DNA from: DATLYT01 sp035574455
Lineage (GTDB): Bacteria; Bacteroidota; Ignavibacteria; UBA10030
DNA: 9,557 bases
Assembly: GCA_035574455.1 (NCBI GenBank)
Contig: DATLYT010000047.1
Span: 1-9,557 of the forward strand
Reading direction: 5' to 3'
Of this stretch, positions 1 to 6,860 are shown in pieces; position 1 is the stretch's first letter; each line of letters begins with the position of its first letter. The translations under genes were made by a program, and so were the position numbers. The notes under the pieces were generated by a model, which was given only the letters and a program-made list of their open reading frames with translations, had not been told where the DNA came from and searched no databases.

Positions 1-61
1 TCCTCGGCGCTTTGTATTTTTTCTCCGAGATTTCCATAACGATACAAGGAGTTGAAGCATC

Positions 62-193
62 ATGGGCAAAGGAGATCGCCGCAGCCGTCGGAGCAAAATC
101 GTGCGCGGCACCTACGGCAAAACTCGGCCGAAGATGAGGAAACTGCGCAAGCTCAAACGGCTGAAAGAACAGATGAAACCAGCAAAGCCATAG
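62..193 (+). CDS. Small ribosomal subunit protein bTHX (THX family)
   Basis: A 43-residue, very basic protein (19 Lys/Arg against one Asp and one Glu) that starts MGKGDRRSRR and continues IVRGTYGKTRP. This is the conserved signature of bTHX, a short peptide that sits in the 30S head of some bacteria (first known from Thermus) and is widespread in Bacteroidota, where it helps stabilise the 16S rRNA fold. The family's usual N-terminal core MGKGD-KK/RR-S/T-RR-GK is present, except that Ser replaces the common Gly at residue 11. The Lys/Arg-rich tail after residue 23 (KMRKLRKLKRLKEQ) is longer and more helical-looking than the minimal family member. An AAGGAG ribosome binding site at 46-51 lies 10 nt before the ATG and fixes the start. 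A strong terminator follows at 236-272, so this is the last or only gene of its transcript. Identification is by motif recognition only. Confidence 0.85.
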   Translation: MGKGDRRSRRSKIVRGTYGKTRPKMRKLRKLKRLKEQMKPAKP

Positions 194-235
194 TTTTGAT
201 GGTATTGGACGATTCGCGTTGTATGTAACTGGGAC

Positions 236-272
236 CCCTCTTTCGCGATGGCGGAAGAGGGTTTTGTTATTT
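236..272 (+). terminator. Intrinsic terminator after bTHX gene
   Basis: An 11-bp stem pairs CCCTCTTTCGC (236-246) with GCGGAAGAGGG (251-261). It has one T-G wobble and a four-base GATG loop, and is followed directly by TTTTGTTATTT (262-272). This is a textbook Rho-independent terminator, 42 bp after the bTHX stop. It separates that gene from the lipoprotein pair. Confidence 0.88.
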
Positions 273-539
273 GTGCGTGCAAGTGTGTTGTTACCCGTTG
301 ACTCAGTGAAATGATTCAGAGCACAGAACGAGAAATAGTGCTTGATTCTGATCTCATTTTTTGTTTTATAAGAAACAACGTTGTGCTTTTCTTTTCCATC
401 ACCATTTTGATCGTTGTGTGGTTGAGAAGTCTAAGCGTGCAGAGATTCCAACTCTATTAGTTTGATCCTTTACTTTCTCGATAGTTTTCTGAAAGATTGC
501 TGTTAATTGCTGCCGCTTGCGATAATCTAAGGATTCTGG
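273..539. other. A+T-rich intergenic region, no gene seen
   Basis: The stretch between the bTHX terminator and the first lipoprotein gene has no plausible coding frame in either direction. The best sigma70-like match is TTGATT (342-347) with TATAAG (367-372) at 19-bp spacing. It is imperfect and would leave a ~160-nt leader. A Bacteroidota-style TTTG (461-464) with TAGTTTTC (482-489) is also imperfect, and its spacing is short. A 10-bp palindrome ACAACGTTGT lies at 375-384. The promoter of the lipoprotein pair must lie in or near this region, but I cannot place it with confidence. Confidence 0.5.
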
Positions 540-1454
540 ATGAGAAACATGCAACTCAAAGTATCACGCAATCTTGTCCTTTTCCTTTTTGCTCTTGGAG
601 TTCTTGCCGGTTGTACAGATCTCGGCGTACTGGTAGATCGAGATGACTACATTAGCTATCCAAGAGATATCCATGCAGCATGGTCTCCCGATGGGAAATG
701 GATTGTCTATCGTCACGAGGACTACACGAAGTACGACAGCACCTATCCAAATGGCTTATACCTTATTGATCCAGCGGGGAACAACAGGAGGTTACTTTTG
801 GAAGGTGAGGGAGTGCTGCCAGCTTGGTCCCCGAACGGGCAATGGATAGCATACACAGACGGCGTCCTTTTCGTGATGAATGTCCGACTGAAGGAAACTC
901 GACCGTTAACGGATTTTCTCACGTTTTTTCCAACTTGGTCTCCCGATGGGATGAAGTTAGCTTTCGATACGCCGTTTCAAGATCCGAGGGGAGCGAATGT
1001 CATTTGGATCATCAATGCAGATGGGACAGGCTTGCGAGACATTAGCCAGCACGGTGTCGGAGAATGGCGTATGCCGGCTTGGTCCCCCAACGGCTCAATA
1101 ATCCTGCATACACGATATCTAACGGGGGTTCTGGGCCAAGAAATATACTTGATGGATACCAGTGGCCAAGCGCCTGTGAGATTAACGTATAACGGTAGTG
1201 ATGATCGATACCCGAAATGGTCAGCAGATGGATCAATGATTGCCTGGACGATGTTGCCACCGAGGGGGACATTCGAAGTTTGGATCATGAAAAACGACGG
1301 GACTCAGCAAAAGAAGCTCACAAACGGCACCCACCCATCTTTTTCCCCGGATTCACGAACGATTGTCTTCAGCGATTTCAACCTGGCAAAGAACAAGATC
1401 GTCCTCTGGAGGATCGATGTAGATGGCAGAAATCTCAAGCAGTTGACTCACTAA
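540..1454 (+). CDS. TolB-like beta-propeller lipoprotein, copy 1
   Basis: A 304-residue secreted lipoprotein. A hydrophobic signal segment (about residues 11-22) ends in the lipobox VLAGC, predicting lipidation on Cys25 and, with Thr at +2, no obvious inner-membrane retention signal. The rest is made of PD40/TolB-type propeller repeats with the W-S-P-D/N-G core. Blades start at W48, W96, W133, W181, W227 and F268, suggesting a six-bladed propeller. Such domains usually mediate protein-protein contacts in the periplasm or at the cell surface; no catalytic residues are recognisable and the partner is unknown. AAGGA at 529-533, 6 nt before ATG 540, supports the start; an in-frame ATG at 549 is an alternative. 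The homologous copy 2 follows in the same direction, and the stop codon overlaps a strong SD that could couple the two. It is not TolB itself, because the TolB N-terminal domain is absent. Confidence 0.85.
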   Translation: MRNMQLKVSRNLVLFLFALGVLAGCTDLGVLVDRDDYISYPRDIHAAWSPDGKWIVYRHEDYTKYDSTYPNGLYLIDPAGNNRRLLLEGEGVLPAWSPNGQWIAYTDGVLFVMNVRLKETRPLTDFLTFFPTWSPDGMKLAFDTPFQDPRGANVIWIINADGTGLRDISQHGVGEWRMPAWSPNGSIILHTRYLTGVLGQEIYLMDTSGQAPVRLTYNGSDDRYPKWSADGSMIAWTMLPPRGTFEVWIMKNDGTQQKKLTNGTHPSFSPDSRTIVFSDFNLAKNKIVLWRIDVDGRNLKQLTH

Positions 1455-1461
1455 GGAGGTG
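1356..1461 (+). repeat. Near-identical 3'-end repeat, unit A
   Basis: This 106-bp segment matches 2288-2393 at a constant offset of 932 bp. Only two bases differ: T1384 versus C2316 and A1450 versus T2382. It covers the last propeller blade, the stop codon and the AAGGAGGTG following it. The flanking parts of the two genes are clearly more diverged, so the tract looks recently homogenised. Confidence 0.9.
1453..1461 (+). promoter_or_regulatory. Strong Shine-Dalgarno overlapping stop of copy 1
   Basis: AAGGAGGTG begins inside the TAA stop of copy 1 and is fully complementary to the usual 16S anti-SD. Nine nucleotides after its AAGGAGG core lies TTG 1469, in frame with copy 2. Initiation there would add 15 residues (PTEAADFF and so on) before the ATG at 1514. 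No SD is visible before ATG 1514 or ATG 1520, so this site bears on which start is used. Confidence 0.6.
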
Positions 1462-1513
1462 TTCGGAGTTGCCGACTGAAGCTGCAGACTTTTTCCTGAT
1501 CGATAAGCCTACG

Positions 1514-2386
1514 ATGCTTATGAACAAGAGACAGCATAGAATTTTCTGCATCCTCATCACGTTTTCAATTCTTGCCGGGTGCTCGGACTTAGGAACGGAA
1601 CCGGAGTATCGAGACTATCCGGCCGATCTTCAGGCTGATTGGTCGCCCGATGGTCAATGGATTGTATACCGGCATCAAGATTACTATTCCTTCGAGTACG
1701 ACAGCACCTATCCCAACGGCTTATATCTCATAGACACTGATGGCAACAACAGGAAGCTGCTCGTTGAGGGAGATGCGTTTCTACCATCTTGGTCACCCAA
1801 CAGTCGACAGATTGTTTTCACGACAGGCACTATTCTCTACAGTATTAATGTTGACGGTTCCGGGCGTGAATACCTCACAGGCGGTCGATTCCCACGTTGG
1901 TCGCCGGATGGACAAAAAATAGTTTTCACACGATCTGGCACACAGGATACCGTAGGGATTTGGATAATTCGCCTTCCGGATAGGCTGGAAAATCGATTAG
2001 GGTTCGGAGGTATGCCCGATTGGTCTCCGGATGGGGAACAAATCGTTTTCTCCGGTCATCCTGGTACAACACGATCGGAGTCACAGATTTGGAAAATGGA
2101 TTCAAGCGGAAACATGCGTGTTCAACTCACAAGGAATTCCTCCATAACAAATCGATGTCCCCGCTGGTCTCCGGATGGAACGCAGATTAGCTGGACGGCC
2201 GATAATGAGATATGGATCATGGATTTGGATGGTAAAAATCAGAGAAAGCTGGCCAACGGCACACACCCTTCTTGGTCGCCGGATTCTCGAACGATTGTCT
2301 TCAGCGATTTCAACCCGGCAAAGAACAAGATCGTCCTCTGGAGGATCGATGTAGATGGCAGAAATCTCAAGCAGTTGACTCTCTAA
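1514..2386 (+). CDS. TolB-like beta-propeller lipoprotein, copy 2
   Basis: A 290-residue paralogue of the preceding gene. The signal segment ends in the lipobox ILAGC, with the lipidated Cys at residue 23. Six PD40-type blades begin at W43, W93, W129, W170, W218 and W264. The region around YDSTYPNGLYLID is shared with copy 1, and the last ~32 codons are nearly identical. ATG 1514 was chosen because it gives a compact lipoprotein signal like that of copy 1. ATG 1520 is equally possible, and TTG 1469 would use the strong SD at 1453-1461 and yield 305 residues with a long, partly acidic N-region. The frame remains open upstream into copy 1, but that part is coincidental. The gap to copy 1 is 59 bp (14 bp if TTG is used), with no terminator between, so co-transcription is likely. 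It is predicted to be an envelope scaffold or binding protein; the partner is unknown. Confidence 0.83.
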   Translation: MLMNKRQHRIFCILITFSILAGCSDLGTEPEYRDYPADLQADWSPDGQWIVYRHQDYYSFEYDSTYPNGLYLIDTDGNNRKLLVEGDAFLPSWSPNSRQIVFTTGTILYSINVDGSGREYLTGGRFPRWSPDGQKIVFTRSGTQDTVGIWIIRLPDRLENRLGFGGMPDWSPDGEQIVFSGHPGTTRSESQIWKMDSSGNMRVQLTRNSSITNRCPRWSPDGTQISWTADNEIWIMDLDGKNQRKLANGTHPSWSPDSRTIVFSDFNPAKNKIVLWRIDVDGRNLKQLTL

Positions 2387-2393
2387 GGAGGTG
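2288..2393 (+). repeat. Near-identical 3'-end repeat, unit B
   Basis: The partner of 1356-1461, 104 of 106 bases identical. It again includes the C-terminal blade, TAA and AAGGAGGTG. Identity stops right after the SD. Confidence 0.9.
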
Positions 2394-2394
2394 A
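2385..2394 (+). promoter_or_regulatory. Strong Shine-Dalgarno after copy 2, leading to a two-codon ORF
   Basis: AAGGAGGTGA starts within the copy 2 stop codon. Nine nucleotides after the AAGGAGG core is ATG 2401, followed by AGA and TGA, so any initiation here makes only Met-Arg. ATG 2401 lies exactly 932 bp from TTG 1469, the same offset as the repeat, so the two initiation sites are positionally homologous. It may be a relic of a third gene copy or a minigene. Confidence 0.45.
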
Positions 2395-2425
2395 CATTCT
2401 ATGAGATGATCACGGTACAATAATA

Positions 2426-2515
2426 AAGCCCTCGAGGCAACGAACCGAAAAGAATGACTCCGCGAAGACTCATTACTTTCAGGATCAATTATCCTGCGAG
2501 GGCTTCCTGTTTTTC
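2426..2515 (+). terminator. Long-loop hairpin with T-run, probable terminator or structured RNA
   Basis: AAGCCCTCG (2426-2434) pairs perfectly with CGAGGGCTT (2497-2505), and CCTGTTTTTC follows. The 62-nt interior contains a smaller hairpin, AGGAT/ATCCT (2481-2495). The long loop is unusual for a simple terminator, but the position after copy 2 and the T-run fit transcription termination. Alternatively it could be the body of a small RNA or a leader element for the protease gene 52 bp downstream. Confidence 0.5.
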
Positions 2516-2556
2516 AAGATACACGTTCGTCAACAGTACTTCAATTACTTTTTGTT

Positions 2557-2561
2557 GGAGG
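2557..2561 (+). promoter_or_regulatory. Ribosome binding site of the protease gene
   Basis: GGAGG lies 5 nt before ATG 2567. It decides against the upstream in-frame TTG codons at 2552 and 2555, because the SD would then lie inside the coding sequence. Confidence 0.75.
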
Positions 2562-2566
2562 ATTAT

Positions 2567-4972
2567 ATGAATCTACGAATATTTGTTTCCGCACTTCTTG
2601 TCTTCCTGCACTTTGCGAACAACATACCTTTGTTTGCACAGAGGGCGAATCACGAACCCGGAGTTGTGCTGGTGAACACCAAGCCGGGCGTGTTGCGGAC
2701 ACAGGTCCACAGAATGGGAGTCGACAATATCACAATTGATAGCCTACGGAATGTCCTGACTCGTCTGGGAGTTCGATCCATTGAGAAGATATTTCCAAAC
2801 TTTCAACCTTCGGACACCGCGGCATACGACCTGAATGGGAAGCCTGTTCGCTTGATTGACGTTTCCGGATGGCTGAAGTTAGAATTCGACAGGTCGGCTG
2901 TTCTCCCGGCGATCATAGCAGTTCTCTCTACAACTCCGGGAATTGAAAAAGCCCATCTGGATTACCTCGTTGAGAGGACTGATACCTTCCCGAGTGAAAT
3001 CAACACCACAGAGAAACAGCGGCTGCAATGGGGGCTCTATAATCCCGACGCTCGTGCACAGGGTCTTGTACGCGATATCAACGCCCCAGCAGCGTGGGAC
3101 ATCCAGCGCGGCAGGAATGATGTCGTTGTGGCCGTGATTGATGATGGAGTTGACCACTCTCACCTCGATCTTGATCCAGGGGATCGGAGTAGAGTAATTT
3201 TTGGCTGGAATTTTATCAATGGCGATAACAATACTATGCCGGACCCTAGTGCAACGCATGGCACACGAGTGGCTGGCGTTATCGGAGCCATCACGAATAA
3301 CGGTCTCGTTTATGGTCAGAACAGTGTCGCAGGTGTGATGTGGAACGGGAAGTTGATGCCACTCAAAGCCGCACCACAGATTTCGCAGAAAGCAAGTGCT
3401 GTGGACTGGGCAAGAGCAAACGGCGCCCACATCGTCAACATGAGTTTTGCACTTCCGCGGCCTGATTTGTTTGACCCAGGTTATGAAGACTTTGATGTTT
3501 TTAATGCAGCAATCGCAAATGCATACAAACAAGGTTTGGCCTTACCGTCTTCCATGGGGAACAATAATAAATCTACCACATATTTTCCAGCAGGCTTCTT
3601 CGGTGCAATTGCTGTCGGTGGTACCGATAAATCCGATGTCCGATGGACAGGCTCAAACTATGGGTCGCACATATCCATTGTTGCTCCCGCCGAGGATTAC
3701 CGAACAACCAATCCGGGAGGAACCTACACTCAATTTGGTGGCACTTCTCTTTCCACACCTCTTGTTGCTGGTGCCATTGGGTTGATCCTTTCGCAGAGTC
3801 GCGATCGCGGTCTCAACATTTCCAACGACGATGTGAAACATTTACTTGAAGCGACGGCAGATAAGGTGGACGGAATGCAGGGTGAGAACTGGACGCAATT
3901 TTATGGCTACGGTCGCATCAACCTTGGAAGGGCGATTCAGGTACTCAACACTCCCTATACCGTGACGCGGACTACGCTCACCGGGGGTAGCATTACGATG
4001 ACAAGAGACTTCCACCAGCGTGCATTGTATGCCAGCTACTATTTGGGAGGGCTTGCAAGCGGCACATACGTTTGCAAACAGTACAAGGTAACGTGGCATG
4101 TCAACTTTCCGACGATGTATTCTCAGGTACCATACGTCTGGGTACGAGAAAGAGAAAGCAACGGCTGGTATGGTGATGGGACAACAAACGGTATTGTTCA
4201 AGATCCCTGGGCAAAAGTCACCAATGTAACAACAACCGGCTTCGATGTTGAAACCTATGTTTACTGGATTGAATCAAACATACTGGGTCAGCAGATCAGA
4301 AAATATTGGCCGGGTAACACTGACAATATCCAAGCTGCTGTTGCATACACTGTTATCGGTATTCCGCAGCCACCTTCGGTAACCATTTCAGGTCCCACTG
4401 AGCTTCAATGGAAACAGCAGGGTACATGGACGGCAAATGCGACTGGAGGCACTGGAACATACTCGTACGAATGGCGCTGGCGTGATTACCCAAGCGGATC
4501 TTGGTCGGGAGTGGTCAGCACGACGAATCAATATTCACGGCAAATGCCGAATAACGATATCGAACTACAAGTCAAAGTTACAAGTGGCGGAGTGGATGTC
4601 TACGATACACATATCGTTTGGTTGTCTGGCGGGGCAAAAGTTGTTGGACCTGTTTCTGATCAATCCTTACTCATTCCAGAAGTGTTTGCACTGTCCCAGA
4701 ACTACCCCAACCCGTTCAACCCCGAGACGGAGATCTCTTTTGCTTTGCCCGAACCTTCTTCAGTGCGGCTTAGTGTGCTCGATGTTCTCGGTCGCGAGGT
4801 TGCTGTGTTGGAAGATCGGTTCTTACCAGCGGGCTATCGAACTGCAAGGTGGAATGGTCGTAATACCGAAGGCGAACCAGTCGGTAGCGGTCTCTACTTC
4901 TACCGCATCAATGCGGTTGGGGAAAGCGGGAGAACTTTCTTTCAAACGATGAAAATGGTCATGGCGAAGTGA
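2567..4972 (+). CDS. Secreted S8 (subtilisin-like) serine protease with T9SS sorting domain
   Basis: A predicted exported endopeptidase of 801 residues. A signal peptide (about 1-24, ending PLFA before Gln) is followed by a prodomain-like segment (about 30-140) and a peptidase S8 domain (about 150-462). The catalytic triad is complete: Asp192 in VIDDGVD, His231 in THGTRVAG and Ser394 in GGTSLSTPLVAG. The oxyanion Asn332 lies in SMGNNN. The motif before Asp192, with a Trp in QWGLYN and APAAWDIQRG, fits the fervidolysin/thermitase-like branch. Next come an unassigned beta-rich segment (about 463-605), an Ig/PKD-like segment (about 606-690), and a C-terminal domain with NYPNPFNP starting at Asn712, then VLDVLGREV and GSGLYFYRI. 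That last domain is the type A/FlgD-like signal for export through T9SS and surface attachment or release. A terminator-like structure lies upstream and a clear terminator downstream, so it is probably monocistronic. The substrate is unknown. Confidence 0.93.
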   Translation: MNLRIFVSALLVFLHFANNIPLFAQRANHEPGVVLVNTKPGVLRTQVHRMGVDNITIDSLRNVLTRLGVRSIEKIFPNFQPSDTAAYDLNGKPVRLIDVSGWLKLEFDRSAVLPAIIAVLSTTPGIEKAHLDYLVERTDTFPSEINTTEKQRLQWGLYNPDARAQGLVRDINAPAAWDIQRGRNDVVVAVIDDGVDHSHLDLDPGDRSRVIFGWNFINGDNNTMPDPSATHGTRVAGVIGAITNNGLVYGQNSVAGVMWNGKLMPLKAAPQISQKASAVDWARANGAHIVNMSFALPRPDLFDPGYEDFDVFNAAIANAYKQGLALPSSMGNNNKSTTYFPAGFFGAIAVGGTDKSDVRWTGSNYGSHISIVAPAEDYRTTNPGGTYTQFGGTSLSTPLVAGAIGLILSQSRDRGLNISNDDVKHLLEATADKVDGMQGENWTQFYGYGRINLGRAIQVLNTPYTVTRTTLTGGSITMTRDFHQRALYASYYLGGLASGTYVCKQYKVTWHVNFPTMYSQVPYVWVRERESNGWYGDGTTNGIVQDPWAKVTNVTTTGFDVETYVYWIESNILGQQIRKYWPGNTDNIQAAVAYTVIGIPQPPSVTISGPTELQWKQQGTWTANATGGTGTYSYEWRWRDYPSGSWSGVVSTTNQYSRQMPNNDIELQVKVTSGGVDVYDTHIVWLSGGAKVVGPVSDQSLLIPEVFALSQNYPNPFNPETEISFALPEPSSVRLSVLDVLGREVAVLEDRFLPAGYRTARWNGRNTEGEPVGSGLYFYRINAVGESGRTFFQTMKMVMAK

Positions 4973-5000
4973 ATGGACTCCCAGTAACAATGCAAACGAG

Positions 5001-5040
5001 AGCCTTGTCCGAGATAACTTTGGGCAAGGCTTTCTTGTTT
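5001..5040 (+). terminator. Intrinsic terminator after the protease gene
   Basis: AGCCTTGTCC (5001-5010) pairs with GGGCAAGGCT (5022-5031) over 10 bp with one wobble and an 11-nt loop. TTCTTGTTT follows. It lies 28 bp after the protease stop codon. Confidence 0.85.
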
Positions 5041-5093
5041 ATCCCGTTCCCAACCTTGCATTTCCCTCAACACTTCTGTAACTTTTCGATGCC

Positions 5094-6665
5094 ATGCAAC
5101 GCCTCCCCCAGCTCGCTCTCGTTATTGCGTTCGTCCTCCCGCTCGTCGGTTGCGGCAAACAGGTTTTCACCGGCAAGCGCGAAGCCCGCGGGGTCTGGAT
5201 GTCCCGCTTCGAGTACACTGCTGATACCGCGCGGATGAGTCCGCAGGAATCCCAGCGCCGCATCCGCGATGTGTTCGAGCAGGCTCGCCGCGCAAAATTC
5301 AACATGATCATCTTTCAAGTGCGTGGGAATGGCGATGCGTTCTACAGATCCGCGCACGAGCCATGGTCGCAGAGGCTCACCGGCACGCTCGGCCAGGATC
5401 CCGGCTGGGATCCGCTGCAGTTCGCCATCGACGAAGCGCATCGGCTCGGACTCGAATTGCATGCCTGGATTAACACTTTCCCCATCTGGCGGGGGAAAAC
5501 GCCTCCGCCGGAATCGACCCCTCGCTCGATGTACCTCGAACACCCCGAATGGCTTGTTTGCGATAAAGAGGGCAAGCCAATGCCGCTGTCCGACCACTAC
5601 GTGAATATCAGTCCCGGCGTACCTGCCGCGCGCCAGCATGTGCTGAACGTCGTGATGGACATCGTGGAGAAGTACGACATCGACGGGATTCACTTTGACT
5701 ACATTCGTTATCCCGAAGAATCGACAACCCGAGGTTACTCGCACGACTCGATTAGTGTTGCCCGGTTCAACAGTATCGAAGGCAATCCGAAGCGGTTGGC
5801 GTGGGATCACTGGCAGCGCGAGCAGATCAATCAATTTGTGACCGATGCCTACAACGGCGTTATGCAACGCAAGCCGTGGGTGAAGATGTCTGCCTCCGTC
5901 ATCGGCAAGTACCGCGGCACCGGCTGGACAGCGTACCATGCCGTCTACCAGGACCCGCGCAACTGGATGGAGCTCGGCAAAATCGATTTCATCGTACCGA
6001 TGGTGTACTGGCAACGCGAACATCCCACGCATCCGTTCATTCCGTTGATCACGGAATGGCATGATCGCGTCGCGTACGACCGCCACGTGGTGCCCGGCTT
6101 GAGCGCGGGCTTGCAGCAACGGTTTGGTTGGGAAGAGCTTTCGGCGGAGATTGAAGCAGTACGCAAACGCGGTTTGCCGGGGGTGGTGTTCTTTAGTGCT
6201 GGTGGATTGCGGAGAGCGTGGGAGATTCTGGGCGTTGATGAGTTCCCCTACTGGGCCAATACACCGCGCTTTCCGTGGAAGGATAGTATTCCACCTGCCG
6301 CCCCGCTCAATCTCCACGCAACGCGTACTGGCGAAGGGGTCGCATTGCGATGGGAAGCGCCTTCAGGTGATGAACCGTTGTTCTATAACATCTATCGTTC
6401 TCTCACGCCTCAGTTCTCGAAAGAGGACGTCGCAAACCTGCTGTATGTGACGGGAAGGAACGTGACCCAGTATGTCGACACGGCACCCTTGAAGAGCGAG
6501 GCGTACTATGCCGTTTCCGCTTTAGACCGTCTCGGTAATGAGAGCGAGCTTTCCAATGTTGTCTCGGTTGGTTCTGTGGCAACACGTTTCCTTCGTCAGG
6601 ACATTCGTTACAGTTTACAACAGCGCACCGTGAGATTTGTAGAAACTACAGTTGGACGACAATGA
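5094..6665 (+). CDS. GHL10/DigH-like glycoside hydrolase lipoprotein with FN3 domain
   Basis: A 523-residue lipoprotein. The signal ends in LPLVGC, with lipidated Cys20. Residues ~30-390 match the glycosyl-hydrolase-like 10 (DUF187) family: RGVWMSRFE (32-40), FQVRGNGDAFY, HAWIN (113-117), IDGIHFDYIRYP with Asp202 in the TIM-barrel active-site strand, SASVIGKYR (246-254) and DFIVPMVYW (288-296). Known family members include E. coli DigH, which cleaves denuded peptidoglycan glycan strands, so an envelope glycan substrate is the likeliest. The C-terminal ~400-490 region is a fibronectin type III domain (APLNLHATR, YNIYRS, YYAVSALDRLGNES), which makes the protein longer than DigH (about 440 residues). 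ATG 5094 is the only ATG after an in-frame stop at 5079-5081. No SD is visible, and the gap from the preceding terminator is only 53 bp. The gene looks G+C-richer than the lipoprotein pair to its left. Confidence 0.9.
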   Translation: MQRLPQLALVIAFVLPLVGCGKQVFTGKREARGVWMSRFEYTADTARMSPQESQRRIRDVFEQARRAKFNMIIFQVRGNGDAFYRSAHEPWSQRLTGTLGQDPGWDPLQFAIDEAHRLGLELHAWINTFPIWRGKTPPPESTPRSMYLEHPEWLVCDKEGKPMPLSDHYVNISPGVPAARQHVLNVVMDIVEKYDIDGIHFDYIRYPEESTTRGYSHDSISVARFNSIEGNPKRLAWDHWQREQINQFVTDAYNGVMQRKPWVKMSASVIGKYRGTGWTAYHAVYQDPRNWMELGKIDFIVPMVYWQREHPTHPFIPLITEWHDRVAYDRHVVPGLSAGLQQRFGWEELSAEIEAVRKRGLPGVVFFSAGGLRRAWEILGVDEFPYWANTPRFPWKDSIPPAAPLNLHATRTGEGVALRWEAPSGDEPLFYNIYRSLTPQFSKEDVANLLYVTGRNVTQYVDTAPLKSEAYYAVSALDRLGNESELSNVVSVGSVATRFLRQDIRYSLQQRTVRFVETTVGRQ

Positions 6666-6752
6666 AAATCTTTAGCGCTTCAACCGACCAGCGTGCTTGC
6701 CTGTCAACGAGATGAGGCGGTCTCCCTCAGGTGAGCTTCAAGAGGATACGAC

Positions 6753-6860
6753 ATGGCAGAGAAATTGAAACCGTTTTGGGATAGAGAACCACGAGGGGCG
6801 ATACACCAGGGGACATCACGATGGCTACTTTCCAACAGTTTAGGCCGATGGCTGAATTAA
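6753..6860 (+). CDS. Possible 35-codon small ORF overlapping the response regulator start
   Basis: ATG 6753 has AGAGGA (6741-6746) 6 nt upstream and opens a frame of 35 codons to TAA 6858-6860. Its product starts MAEKLKPFWDREPRG and ends LSNSLGRWLN. I recognise no family. It overlaps the first 40 bases of the response regulator as annotated. If that gene instead starts at ATG 6848, the overlap would be only 13 nt. Evidence is limited to the ribosome binding site and open frame, and a chance ORF is quite possible. Confidence 0.22.
   Translation: MAEKLKPFWDREPRGAIHQGTSRWLLSNSLGRWLN

Noticed and set aside
342..372. Sigma70-like promoter TTGATT / TATAAG for the lipoprotein pair
   Set aside because: The match is imperfect, the spacer is 19 bp and the leader would be ~160 nt; such matches are expected by chance in A+T-rich DNA.
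375..384. Palindrome ACAACGTTGT as an operator
   Set aside because: A single 10-bp palindrome without a second copy, a known regulator or a mapped promoter nearby is weak evidence.
1217..1468. Upstream in-frame extension of lipoprotein copy 2 into copy 1
   Set aside because: This part overlaps coding sequence of copy 1 in another frame, and would put the signal peptide about 100 residues inside the protein.
5067..6317. A 416-codon open frame on the minus strand opposite the glycoside hydrolase gene
   Set aside because: The plus-strand frame has clear family motifs and a lipoprotein signal; the antisense product shows no recognisable domain and is explained by the G+C-rich codon bias of the real gene.
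540..6665. A single envelope gene system formed by the two lipoproteins, the protease and the hydrolase
   Set aside because: Terminator-like structures separate the lipoprotein pair, the protease and the hydrolase, and no shared domain or coupling links them; proximity alone does not support a system.
6666..6752. Possible terminator after the glycoside hydrolase gene (TGAGG...CCTCA)
   Set aside because: The stem is only 5 bp and no T-run follows, so read-through toward the response regulator cannot be excluded.
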